DNA of 64,000 nucleotides from Gellertiella hungarica (GTDB lineage: Bacteria > Pseudomonadota > Alphaproteobacteria > Rhizobiales > Rhizobiaceae), in assembly GCF_014197145.1 (NCBI RefSeq), contig NZ_JACIEZ010000010.1, forward strand, positions 1-64,000, given 5' to 3'. This document shows positions 53,298 to 61,202 of this stretch, piece by piece. The position numbers and the translations under genes were made by a program. Each line of letters opens with the position of its first letter. The first letter of the stretch is position 1. Below the pieces are notes generated by a model. The model did not search any database. It was not told where the DNA came from and saw nothing but the letters and a program-made list of their open reading frames with translations.

Positions 53298-53683
53298 GCG
53301 CCGGCAACACCCAGGCCTTCGGGGCCGTGATCGAGGTGGTGCAGACCTATTTCGACGGGCTCCACCATTCCGATACGCGGCGCCTGCGCCGGGTTTTCCA
53401 TCCCATGGCGCAGTATGTCTGCGTCACGGACGGAAGCCTGCTCCATCGCGACATGGAAACCTACTTCGATGTGGTGGACCATCGTCCATCCCCGGCATCC
53501 CGCGGGGAGGCACGGCGCGACGAGATCGTCTCGATCGAGTTTGCCGGTCCCGTGACCGCCAGGGTCAATCTCCGGTGCAGCATCGGCAGCCGGGATTTCA
53601 TCGACTTCCTGACGCTGATCTTCATCGATGACCGCTGGCAGGTGATTTCGAAGGTCTTTCACTACACCGAAACGGAGGCGTGA
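53294..53683 (+). CDS. NTF2-like (lumazine-binding-type) protein
   Basis: This 129-residue SnoaL/NTF2-fold protein resembles the putative lumazine-binding group: YFDGLHHSDTRRLRRVFHP near the start and DFLTLIFIDDRWQVISKVFHY near the end. It has a single cone-shaped domain, cytoplasmic, with no known reaction. The start overlaps the GST stop (ATGA) and the stop is 1 bp before the tautomerase start, so the three are made together. Confidence 0.82.
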   Translation: MSAGNTQAFGAVIEVVQTYFDGLHHSDTRRLRRVFHPMAQYVCVTDGSLLHRDMETYFDVVDHRPSPASRGEARRDEIVSIEFAGPVTARVNLRCSIGSRDFIDFLTLIFIDDRWQVISKVFHYTETEA

Positions 53684-53684
53684 C

Positions 53685-53945
53685 ATGCCCTATGTCAACA
53701 TCAAGATCACGCGCGAGGGGGTAACTCCCGAAGCAAAGGCAGACCTCGTTGCCGGCGTGACCGACCTGCTGGTCAGGGTGCTGAACAAGAACCCCGCCAC
53801 CACTTTCGTCGTCATCGACGAGGTGGAACCGGAGGACTGGGGCATCGGCGGGTTGCCGGTGCTCGAATACCGGGCCTCCTTGCGAAGAAGGTGGCGGACG
53901 GCGGGTAATCTGCCGTCCTTTTCCCGCCCTCAGGCCGGCGCGTGA
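53685..53945 (+). CDS. 4-oxalocrotonate tautomerase-like protein, C-terminal frame altered
   Basis: Pro2 after the initiator Met (MPYVNIKITREGVTPE) is the catalytic base of the tautomerase superfamily, and the core up to GIGGLPVLEYRASL is normal. The next residues are Arg/Pro-rich and unlike the family, and the frame runs through a terminator to 53945. Adding one base near 53880 gives LAKKVADGG and a stop at 53906-53908 (about 74 residues, the usual size), inside the terminator loop. So one base seems lost at about 53876-53884. The fold core may survive with the altered tail. Confidence 0.8.
   Translation: MPYVNIKITREGVTPEAKADLVAGVTDLLVRVLNKNPATTFVVIDEVEPEDWGIGGLPVLEYRASLRRRWRTAGNLPSFSRPQAGA
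53896..53922 (+). terminator. Rho-independent terminator overlapping the tautomerase end
   Basis: A stem GGACGGC/GCCGTCC with a 9-nt loop is followed by four T. It is located where the restored tautomerase frame would stop (TAA at 53906-53908), which supports that shorter reading. Confidence 0.75.
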
Positions 53946-54004
53946 CCCGCGCCGGTCTTTTTGCGTGACGGCACCGGTGCCGCGCCGGGTACCGGCCGCG
54001 TTGA

Positions 54005-54028
54005 ATGCTGCATTGCAGCATATATAAT
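54005..54028 (+). promoter_or_regulatory. 17-bp inverted repeat abutting a -10 box
   Basis: ATGCTGCATTGCAGCAT (54005-54021) is a perfect 7-3-7 inverted repeat followed at once by TATAAT (54023-54028), about 90 bp before the sugar-binding protein gene. A bound repressor here would block the promoter. The FadR-type regulator at the end of the operon is the likely ligand-dependent binder. Confidence 0.55.
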
Positions 54029-54118
54029 ATTACTTTTGCCCTTTACAGCGAGCCGTGAATGATGAATGAATTGTGTCGGCCGCCATTGGAGGTGGTGGCC
54101 GCTCAATGGGAGGAAATC

Positions 54119-55081
54119 ATGAACAGGATCTTCAAACTTGCGCTTTGCGCAGGTGTGGCAACACTCGTCTCTACGGCAGCCATGGCCGCCGGCATGACCG
54201 TCGGATTCTCGCAGATCGGCTCCGAATCCGGCTGGCGCGCGGCGGAAACCTCGGTCACCAAGCAGGAGGCCGAAAAGCGCGGCATCACCCTGAAATTCGC
54301 CGACGCGCAGCAGAAGCAGGAAAACCAGATCAAGGCCATCCGCGGCTTCATCGCGCAGGGCGTCGATGCAATCCTCGTCGCGCCCGTCGTCGCGACCGGC
54401 TGGGAGGAAGTGCTCGGCGAAGCCAAGGAAGCGGAAATCCCCGTGGTGCTGCTCGACCGCGGCGTCGAGGCCCCGCAGGATCTCTACCTCACCTCGGTTG
54501 CATCCGATCAGGTCAAGGAAGGCCGCGTTGCCGGCGAATGGCTGGTCAAGACCGTGGGCGACAAGCCCTGCAAGGTGGTCGAGCTTCAGGGCACGGTCGG
54601 CTCCACGCCGGCGATCAACCGCAAGAAGGGCTTCGAGGAGGCCATTTCCGGCCATTCGAACATCACCATCGCCCGCAGCCAGACGGGGGATTTCACCCGC
54701 GCCAAGGGCAAGGAAGTGATGGAAGGTTTCCTGAAGGCCGAAAACGGCGGCAAGGACATCTGCGCCATGTATGCCCATAACGACGACATGGCCGTGGGCG
54801 GCATCCAGGCGATCAAGGATGCCGGCCTGAAGCCGGGCAAGGACATTCTCGTCGTCTCCATCGATGCCGTGCCGGATATCTTCGCGGCTATGGCGGCCGG
54901 CGAGGCCAATGCAACGGTGGAACTGACGCCGAACATGGCCGGCCCTGCCTTCGATGCGCTGGAAGCCTTCAAGAAGGACGGCAAGCAGCCGGAGAAGTTC
55001 ATCATCACGGAATCCAAGCTCTACACGCCTGCCGACAATCCGCAGGGCGAGTATGAAGCCCGCAAGGGCCTCGGCTACTGA
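54119..55081 (+). CDS. ytfQ: Sugar ABC transporter substrate-binding protein (YtfQ-like)
   Basis: This 320-residue periplasmic binding protein has a signal peptide (residues 1-23, ending AMAAG) and a type I (ribose-binding-like) fold: GFSQIGSESGWR at the start of the mature chain, APVVATGWEE, LLDRGVEAP, HNDDMAVGGIQA. The closest remembered relative is YtfQ, which binds galactofuranose in E. coli; the ligand here is inferred. The start at 54119 follows GGGAGGAAATC; an in-frame ATG at 54059 precedes that site. A hairpin with T-run after the stop may reduce read-through so that the binding protein is made in excess. Confidence 0.88.
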   Translation: MNRIFKLALCAGVATLVSTAAMAAGMTVGFSQIGSESGWRAAETSVTKQEAEKRGITLKFADAQQKQENQIKAIRGFIAQGVDAILVAPVVATGWEEVLGEAKEAEIPVVLLDRGVEAPQDLYLTSVASDQVKEGRVAGEWLVKTVGDKPCKVVELQGTVGSTPAINRKKGFEEAISGHSNITIARSQTGDFTRAKGKEVMEGFLKAENGGKDICAMYAHNDDMAVGGIQAIKDAGLKPGKDILVVSIDAVPDIFAAMAAGEANATVELTPNMAGPAFDALEAFKKDGKQPEKFIITESKLYTPADNPQGEYEARKGLGY

Positions 55082-55095
55082 TGTCCTCCCGGGAA

Positions 55096-55127
55096 AGCCC
55101 CTGCCGGTTCGCCGGCGGGGGCTTTTT
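55096..55127 (+). terminator. Intra-operon terminator/attenuator after ytfQ
   Basis: AGCCCCTGCCGG / CCGGCGGGGGCT pairs with one bulge around a TTCG-like loop, followed by five T. Its place between the binding protein and ATPase genes is typical for differential expression in sugar ABC operons. Confidence 0.75.
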
Positions 55128-55194
55128 GAAGCTTCTAACCTGTAACCATTCCGGCTAGGATCGACCGGCTTTGGCGTGGGGGGACGACAGGCGA

Positions 55195-56715
55195 ATGACG
55201 AACGATCAGCGCGCGGTGCTCCAGGCCACCGGCATCACCAAGACCTTCGGCAGCCATGCCGCCCTGAAGAATGTCGACATCGCCTTTCAGGCCGGCGAGG
55301 TCCATGCTCTTCTCGGCGAGAACGGCGCCGGCAAATCCACACTCATCAAGATACTCACCGGCGCCTATTCCCTCGACCAGGGAACGATCAGGCTCGATGG
55401 CGAGGAGGTCTCCTTCGCGACGCCGCTGCAGGCGCAGGCGCTCGGCATCGGCACGGTTTACCAGGAGGTGAACCTGCTGCCGAACATGACGGTGATGGAC
55501 AATCTCTATATCGGCCGCCAGCCGCGCCGTTTCGGTCTCGTGGACCGCAAGCGCATGGAGCGCGAGGCGAGGGCGGTTCTTTCCGGCTACGGCCTCGATA
55601 TCGATGTGCGGGCGGATCTCTCGACCTTTTCCGTCGCCGTGCAGCAGATCGTCGCCATCGCCCGCGCCGTCGCGCTGTCGGGCAAGGTGCTGATCCTCGA
55701 CGAGCCGACGGCGAGTCTCGATGCGGCCGAGGTCGAGAAGCTCTTCGACATCGTGCGACGGCTGAAGGCGCGCGGTCTTGCCATCGTCTTCATCACCCAT
55801 TTCCTCGATCAGGTCTTTGCCCTCAGCGACCGGGTCACCGTGCTTCGCAACGGCCAGTTGATCGGCACGCGGGCGATATCCGACATCAACCGGACCGAGG
55901 TGGTCAAGATGATGCTCGGCAAGGATCTCGCGCTCCACCACGGGGAGATCCTCGCCGAGGAATCGGAAGTGGGCGAGACGCTTGTCTCTCTCCGCGACTA
56001 TGGCCTCAAGGGCCGCGTGGAACCGATCAATCTCGACATCCACCGGGGCGAGGTCATCGGCGTTGCCGGGCTGCTCGGCTCCGGCCGGACGGAAATGGCC
56101 CGCCTGCTGTTCGGCATCGATACCGCCGACAGCGGACGGATCGCCGTCGACGGGCGCGATGCGACGATCCGCTCTCCTCGGGATGCCGTCGCGCTCGGCT
56201 TCGGCTTCTGCCCCGAGGACCGCAAGCTCGACGGCATCTTCGGCGATCTCTCCGTCCGCGAAAACATCGTCATGGCCATGCAGGCCCGGCTCGGCTGGTT
56301 CCGCGCGCTGACGCGGGACGAGCAGATGGAAATCGCCGGAAACTACATAGAAGCACTCGACATTCGCACCGCCTCCGCCGAGCTGCCGGTCAAGCTCCTC
56401 TCCGGCGGCAACCAGCAGAAGGTGATCCTGGCGCGCTGGCTTGCCACCGATCCGCGCTTCCTCATTCTCGACGAGCCGACCCGTGGCATCGATGTCGGGG
56501 CGCATGCGGAAATCGTCCGCGTCATCAGCCGGCTCAGGGAGGACGGGCTGGCGCTCGTCGTCATCTCCTCCGAGCTCGACGAGGTGGTGAGCTATTCGTC
56601 CCGCGTCGTCGTCATGCGCGACCGGGCCATCGCTGCCGAACTGCATGGCGCCGACATCAACGTGGCCCGCATCGTCGAGACCATCGCCAGCCATCATGCC
56701 GAGGCAGAACAATGA
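55195..56715 (+). CDS. ytfR: Sugar ABC transporter ATPase (YtfR-like), tandem domains
   Basis: This 506-residue protein has two ABC domains, as in RbsA/MglA/YtfR. The N-terminal domain has GENGAGKST (Walker A) and LILDEPTASLD (Walker B) with FSVAVQQIVAIARA at the signature. The C-terminal domain has a degenerate P-loop (GLLGSGRTE) but a good signature LLSGGNQQKVILARWL and LILDEPTRGIDVGAH. This asymmetry is normal for the family. It energises the importer at the inner membrane. The start at 55195 is chosen over 55171 because of GGGGACGA spacing and family N-termini. It overlaps ytfT by ATGA. Confidence 0.92.
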   Translation: MTNDQRAVLQATGITKTFGSHAALKNVDIAFQAGEVHALLGENGAGKSTLIKILTGAYSLDQGTIRLDGEEVSFATPLQAQALGIGTVYQEVNLLPNMTVMDNLYIGRQPRRFGLVDRKRMEREARAVLSGYGLDIDVRADLSTFSVAVQQIVAIARAVALSGKVLILDEPTASLDAAEVEKLFDIVRRLKARGLAIVFITHFLDQVFALSDRVTVLRNGQLIGTRAISDINRTEVVKMMLGKDLALHHGEILAEESEVGETLVSLRDYGLKGRVEPINLDIHRGEVIGVAGLLGSGRTEMARLLFGIDTADSGRIAVDGRDATIRSPRDAVALGFGFCPEDRKLDGIFGDLSVRENIVMAMQARLGWFRALTRDEQMEIAGNYIEALDIRTASAELPVKLLSGGNQQKVILARWLATDPRFLILDEPTRGIDVGAHAEIVRVISRLREDGLALVVISSELDEVVSYSSRVVVMRDRAIAAELHGADINVARIVETIASHHAEAEQ

Positions 56716-57719
56716 GAGCCCAGAGCCTTTCCCATCTCTTCAGCCACCAGGTCATCGCGCTGGCGGGTGTTCTCCTCATCAACTGGATGGTGTTTCCCGG
56801 CTTCTTCGACGTGACGTGGAAGGACGGACGCCTCTTCGGGAGCCTGATCGACGTGATCAACCGCGGCGCGCCGGTGGCGATCCTTGCCATCGGCATGACG
56901 CCGATCATCGCGACCCGGGGCGTGGATCTTTCCGTGGGTGCCGTCATGGCGGTGGCGGGCGCAGTTGCCGCCACCTTCACCGTGGCGGGCCATCCGCTGG
57001 TCGTCACGCTCGCCGCCGCCCTTGCCGTCGCCATTGCCTGCGGCCTGTGGAACGGCCTGCTGATCGCCTTCCTCGGCATCCAGCCCTTCGTCGCGACGCT
57101 GGTGCTGATGGTGGCGGGGCGGGGTCTCGCGCAGCTCATCACCGAAGGGTCCATCGTCACCTTCTCCGATCCCGCACTCATCTTCATCGGCACGGGCTCG
57201 CTGCTCGGCTTGCCGATGCCCGCGGTGATCGCCCTTCTTCTGATGCTCGGCGCGCATCTCTTCGTGCGGCGGACGGCCATGGGCCTCTTCATCGAGGCGA
57301 TCGGAACGAACCGCTCTGCCGCGACCTACACGGGTCTGAGAAGCCGGTCGCTGATCCTCGCCATCTATGCCTTCGGCGGCTTCTGCGCGGGCGTCGCCGG
57401 CATCATCGCGGCGGCCGACATTCGCGGGGCCGATGCCAACAATGCCGGCCTGTGGCTGGAACTGGACGCCATCCTCGCGGTGGTCATCGGCGGCACCTCG
57501 CTGCTCGGCGGGCGCTTCTCCATTCCGCTGTCTGTTCTCGGCGCCATCATCATCCAGGCGATGAACACCGGCATCCTCGTCTCCGGCTTTCCCCCGGAAT
57601 TCAACCTGATCGTCAAGGCCGGCGTGATCATGATCATCCTCATCCTGCAATCGGCCCGGCTCGGCGAAATCGTGGCCGCGATCCGCACCAAGAATCCCCT
57701 CGGGAGGAAGACGCCATGA
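56712..57719 (+). CDS. ytfT: Sugar ABC transporter permease (YtfT-like)
   Basis: This 335-residue inner-membrane permease of the BPD_transp_2 family has 8-10 helices. Motifs: GMTPIIATRGVDLSVGAVMA (residues about 60-79) and GLWLELDAILAVVIGGTSLLGG (about 240-262), the EAA-like cytoplasmic loop region. It pairs with the second permease to form the channel. The gene starts and ends in ATGA overlaps with its neighbours. Confidence 0.9.
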   Translation: MRAQSLSHLFSHQVIALAGVLLINWMVFPGFFDVTWKDGRLFGSLIDVINRGAPVAILAIGMTPIIATRGVDLSVGAVMAVAGAVAATFTVAGHPLVVTLAAALAVAIACGLWNGLLIAFLGIQPFVATLVLMVAGRGLAQLITEGSIVTFSDPALIFIGTGSLLGLPMPAVIALLLMLGAHLFVRRTAMGLFIEAIGTNRSAATYTGLRSRSLILAIYAFGGFCAGVAGIIAAADIRGADANNAGLWLELDAILAVVIGGTSLLGGRFSIPLSVLGAIIIQAMNTGILVSGFPPEFNLIVKAGVIMIILILQSARLGEIVAAIRTKNPLGRKTP

Positions 57720-58696
57720 ATGCGCGCTACCGGCCGCTGATGGCCACAACGCTGATCTTCATCGTCGCCTACGCGCTCTGCGTCAGCCAGTATCCCGGCA
57801 TGTGGTCGACGCGCGTGCTCGGCAATTTCCTCACCGACAATGCCTTTCTCGGCGTCGCCGCCGTCGGCGCGACCTTCGTCATCATCTCGGGCGGCATCGA
57901 CCTTTCCGTCGGGGCGGTCATCGGGCTCACCGGCGTGGTCACCGCCATCCTCATCACCCGCCTCGGCCTGCACCCCCTCGTGGTCTTTCCGCTCGTGCTT
58001 GCGCTCGCGGCCCTGTTCGGTGCCGTGATGGGCGCCGTCATCCACTTCCTCCGGGTGCCGCCCTTCATCGTGACGCTTGCCGGCATGTTTCTCGCCCGCG
58101 GCCTTGCCTCGGTGCTGACGCAGGACAGCATCCCGATCGACCACGAGTTCTACCGCACGGTGTCCTCGCTCTACATCAAGCTTCCAGGCGGCGGGCGGCT
58201 GAGCGCCATCGGGCTGACGATGCTGGCCGTCTTCGCCATCTTCGGGCTCGTCGCGCACAAGACCCGCTTCGGCTCCTATGTCTATGCCATCGGCGGCAAT
58301 CCGGTTTCCGCGGCGCTGATGGGCGTGCCGACCGGCCGGACGACGGTTGCCATCTACGCGCTGTCGTCCTTTCTGGGCGGTCTTTCGGGCATCATCTATT
58401 CGCTCTACACCTCGGCCGGCTACCCGCTGGCGGCGGTCGGCATCGAACTTGACTCGATTGCCGCCGTGGTGATAGGCGGAACGCTGCTGACGGGGGGCTA
58501 CGGGTTCATTTTCGGCACGCTGATCGGTGTGATGCTGCAGGGTCTGGTCCAGACTTTCATCGTTTTCGACGGCACTCTTTCGAGCTGGTGGACGAAAATC
58601 GCGATCGGGTTCCTGCTCTTCATGTTCATTCTTCTGCAGAACCTGGTTTTCAATCGGCAAAACGGGCCTGCGCACCTGAGGAAAGGCCCTGCATGA
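57716..58696 (+). CDS. yjfF: Sugar ABC transporter permease (YjfF-like)
   Basis: This 326-residue permease is the partner of YtfT: GATFVIISGGIDLSVGAVIG (about residues 50-70) and GIELDSIAAVVIGGTLLTGG (about 240-260). It has the same topology as YtfT and completes the transmembrane channel. It starts at ATGA and overlaps the regulator gene by ATGA. Confidence 0.9.
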   Translation: MNARYRPLMATTLIFIVAYALCVSQYPGMWSTRVLGNFLTDNAFLGVAAVGATFVIISGGIDLSVGAVIGLTGVVTAILITRLGLHPLVVFPLVLALAALFGAVMGAVIHFLRVPPFIVTLAGMFLARGLASVLTQDSIPIDHEFYRTVSSLYIKLPGGGRLSAIGLTMLAVFAIFGLVAHKTRFGSYVYAIGGNPVSAALMGVPTGRTTVAIYALSSFLGGLSGIIYSLYTSAGYPLAAVGIELDSIAAVVIGGTLLTGGYGFIFGTLIGVMLQGLVQTFIVFDGTLSSWWTKIAIGFLLFMFILLQNLVFNRQNGPAHLRKGPA

Positions 58697-59424
58697 GCGA
58701 ACCGGGGAGCCTCCTTCGCTCCCTTGCCGGGCGAACAACGGCACGGAATTTCCATTCCTACGTGATCAACGAGATCGGCGCCGGCGTCATCAATGGCCGC
58801 TTCCCCGTGGGGAGCACCCTGCCGAACGATGCGGCACTCATGGCCGAATTCGACGTCTCCCGCACGGTGCTGCGCGAAGCCCTGAAGACGCTGGAGGCCA
58901 AGGGTCTGCTCGAGGCACGGCCGAAGGTCGGCACCAAGGTCGCCAAGCGCACGCGCTGGAACCTCTACGATCCGCAGGTGCTGGCCTGGCATTTCGGACA
59001 GCCGCTGGAACGCGAGTTTCTGGCGGGCCTGAGGGAAATGCGACGGGTGGTCGAACCCGCCGCTGCTGCCCGTGCCGCCCAGCGCCGGACGGCCGATCAT
59101 CTCCGCCTCATGCAATACTGGGTGCGGCAGATGGAAACCTCCGCCTCCGAAATCCAGAACTTCGCGCTGGCGGATTTCGAGCTGCACCGCATCATAGCGG
59201 ATGCATCGCAAAACCCCTTCATGCGCAGCTTCATCGGCGTCATCGAACTCTCGCATGCCTTCGCCTACAGGCCGCTGGTGGAGGACGCCGGTCCGCACGA
59301 TCTGGAGGAGATCATCGCCGCTCACCGCACGCTGGTCTCCGCAGTCGAAAGGGGCGAGCCCGAAGCCGCCCACTCCGCCATGCTCGCAACCATCGCCATA
59401 GACGAGGAGAAGGCGGGCGTCTGA
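58693..59424 (+). CDS. GntR-family regulator, FadR (FCD) subfamily
   Basis: This is a 243-residue protein with an N-terminal winged helix (residues about 22-90; AEFDVSRTVLREALKTLEAKG) and a C-terminal all-helical FCD ligand domain whose metal-binding pattern is visible (DFELHRIIADAS, AHRTL near the end). It is translationally coupled to yjfF, so it is very likely the local regulator of sugar import. The inverted repeat at 54005-54021 is its probable target. It converges with the MFS gene after 15 bp. Confidence 0.88.
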   Translation: MSEPGSLLRSLAGRTTARNFHSYVINEIGAGVINGRFPVGSTLPNDAALMAEFDVSRTVLREALKTLEAKGLLEARPKVGTKVAKRTRWNLYDPQVLAWHFGQPLEREFLAGLREMRRVVEPAAAARAAQRRTADHLRLMQYWVRQMETSASEIQNFALADFELHRIIADASQNPFMRSFIGVIELSHAFAYRPLVEDAGPHDLEEIIAAHRTLVSAVERGEPEAAHSAMLATIAIDEEKAGV

Positions 59425-59439
59425 GACGCGCGCCGGGGC

Positions 59440-60678
59440 TCACGCCTCTGCCGCGCGACGGCGCTTCGCGAAGCGGTCTATGCCCCAGGCAAGCATAACC
59501 AGCACGCCTGCGGCCGCAAAGGTCACCCTCATCCCGCGGGCAATGGCGGCCGGTGCCGCATGGGCGAGATCATCCGTGCCGGTGCCCAGGCTGAACATGA
59601 GCCCCATGCAGGACGCACCGCCGATCAGGCCGAGGTTGCGGGAGAAGCTGAGCAGACCGGAAACGGTGCCGCGGCTGGCAGGGGGAACATCGGCAAGCGC
59701 CGTGGTGTTGTTGGCGGCCTGAAAGAGCTGATATCCGGGCGTGAGCACGGCGATCGCCAGCAGGTAGCCCGCCGCGCCGATGGCGTTCGGCAGCACCGAC
59801 AGCATGAAGGCGCCCGCCGCGAGGAGGCCGAGGCCCGCCGCCAGCACGCGCCTGGCGCCGAACGCATCCACCAGCCGGCCCGACGGCACGCCGCTCGCGA
59901 TGGAAATCGCCGGTCCCACCGCCATCATCAGGCCGGTCCGGGTCTCGTCGAGGCCCAGCCCCAGCGCGAGATAGAAGGGCGCGACCACCAGCGTCGTCAT
60001 CATGACCGCGGCAACCAGTAGGTTGACGGCCAGGGCGGGCAGCAGGCTCGCATCCAGCACGGCACGCAGGCTCAGGGAGGTACGCCGCTCCTCGGCACCG
60101 TCCTTCGGCAGCGTGGTCAGGGTCAGGATCAGGGCGGCGGATGCGAGCGGCACCTGGATCCAGAAGATGCTCTGCCATCCCCACGCCGGTATCATGAGGC
60201 CGCCGAGCGCCGGGCCGAGCGCGGTGCCCAGGGCGGAAATGGTGCCGAGCAGGCCCATCGCTTTTCCGATCTCTTCCGGTCTTGCGAGCTTCCGCATCAG
60301 CGCCATCGACAGGGCCATCAGGAACGCGGCGCCGAGGCCCTGCGCAAAACGGGCGGCGGTCAGCCAGACGAGGTCCGGCGCCAGCGCCGCCAGTGCCGCC
60401 GCGGCCGCGAAAAGCGCGGCTCCGCCCGCGATGCCCGCCCGCAGGCCGTATCGGTCGCCGATCCTGCCCGCCAGAACGACGGCAACCGTCAGCGCGGCGA
60501 GATAGGAAACGACAACGGCGCGCACCTCGGAGAAGGGGGCGTCGAAGGCGGCCGCAAGCGACGGCAGGGCAACATTTGCAATGCTCGTGCCGAGCGAGGC
60601 GAGCAGCATGGAAAGCGCGAGACTCGCGCTTGCCGCGCGTCGCCGCAGGGGAGGGACAGTCGTGGTTGCGGATTTCAT
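59440..60678 (-). CDS. MFS efflux-type transporter
   Basis: This 412-residue membrane protein has about 12 helices and drug:H+ antiporter-like motifs: GRIGDRYGLR (motif A, about residue 70) and GPALGGLMIPAWGWQSIFWIQ (motif C region, about 155-175), as in EmrB/QacA-type pumps but with 12 rather than 14 helices. It is divergent from a MerR regulator, with a palindromic operator in the 68-bp spacer, so it is probably induced by the compound it exports. AGAGGT precedes the ATG. Confidence 0.82.
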   Translation of the reverse strand: MKSATTTVPPLRRRAASASLALSMLLASLGTSIANVALPSLAAAFDAPFSEVRAVVVSYLAALTVAVVLAGRIGDRYGLRAGIAGGAALFAAAAALAALAPDLVWLTAARFAQGLGAAFLMALSMALMRKLARPEEIGKAMGLLGTISALGTALGPALGGLMIPAWGWQSIFWIQVPLASAALILTLTTLPKDGAEERRTSLSLRAVLDASLLPALAVNLLVAAVMMTTLVVAPFYLALGLGLDETRTGLMMAVGPAISIASGVPSGRLVDAFGARRVLAAGLGLLAAGAFMLSVLPNAIGAAGYLLAIAVLTPGYQLFQAANNTTALADVPPASRGTVSGLLSFSRNLGLIGGASCMGLMFSLGTGTDDLAHAAPAAIARGMRVTFAAAGVLVMLAWGIDRFAKRRRAAEA

Positions 60679-60722
60679 GGGGAGACCTCTTGTGGTTCGT
60701 CGATTTCACGCGCATGCTGCCA

Positions 60723-60740
60723 CTTCAAGTCGACTTGAGG
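60723..60740. promoter_or_regulatory. MerR-type operator between MFS and merR-like genes
   Basis: CTTCAAGTCGACTTGAGG contains the perfect palindrome TCAAGTCGACTTGA (60725-60738). It is close in form to the CCTCAAG...CTTGAGG operators used by SoxR and related MerR proteins. It lies 7 bp before the regulator start and 45 bp before the pump start, so one dimer can control both. Confidence 0.65.
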
Positions 60741-60746
60741 TCAAGC

Positions 60747-61172
60747 ATGAAGTTTCTCGATATCGGCGAAGTCTCCGCCCTCAGCGGCATCGCGCCCTCG
60801 GCGCTCAGATATTACGAGGAGGCTGGACTCATTTCCTCGGTCTCCCGGCGCGGCCTGCGCCGGCAGTTTCCGCCGGAAGTGTTGCTGCAGCTCAAGCTCA
60901 TCGCCATGGCGAAGAGTGCCGGTTTTTCGCTGAAGGATATCGGCGGCATGTTCGGCGCCAACGGAATGCCGGATCTGCCGCGGGCGATGCTGCATCGAAA
61001 GGCAGAGGAAATCGATGCGCAGATCCGCGAACTGGCTGCGCTTTCCGACATGCTGCGCCATATCGCGGATTGCCCCGCGCCCTCGCACATGGAGTGTCCC
61101 ACCTTCCGCCGGCTGCTTGGGGAGGCGGGAATGCCGGCAGGCAGGACCGTCAGGCCCTTTTCAGCCGGATAG
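60747..61172 (+). CDS. MerR-family transcriptional regulator
   Basis: This 141-residue protein has an N-terminal MerR winged helix (DIGEVSALSGIAPSALRYYEEAGL, SRRGLRRQF), a dimerisation helix (about residues 85-110) and a short tail with two Cys in DCPAPSHMECP. The SoxR iron-sulfur Cys cluster is absent, so it is a different effector class, possibly thiol- or drug-responsive. It starts at 60747 right after the operator; no good ribosome site is seen, perhaps a near-leaderless transcript. The longer open frame upstream belongs to the antisense of the MFS gene. Confidence 0.82.
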   Translation: MKFLDIGEVSALSGIAPSALRYYEEAGLISSVSRRGLRRQFPPEVLLQLKLIAMAKSAGFSLKDIGGMFGANGMPDLPRAMLHRKAEEIDAQIRELAALSDMLRHIADCPAPSHMECPTFRRLLGEAGMPAGRTVRPFSAG

Positions 61173-61202
61173 GGTAGGGAACGGTTGTGCCGGCAGCGGC
61201 GC

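Noticed and set aside
60747-61172. SoxR
   Set aside because: The operator is SoxR-like, but the four-Cys iron-sulfur motif is missing.
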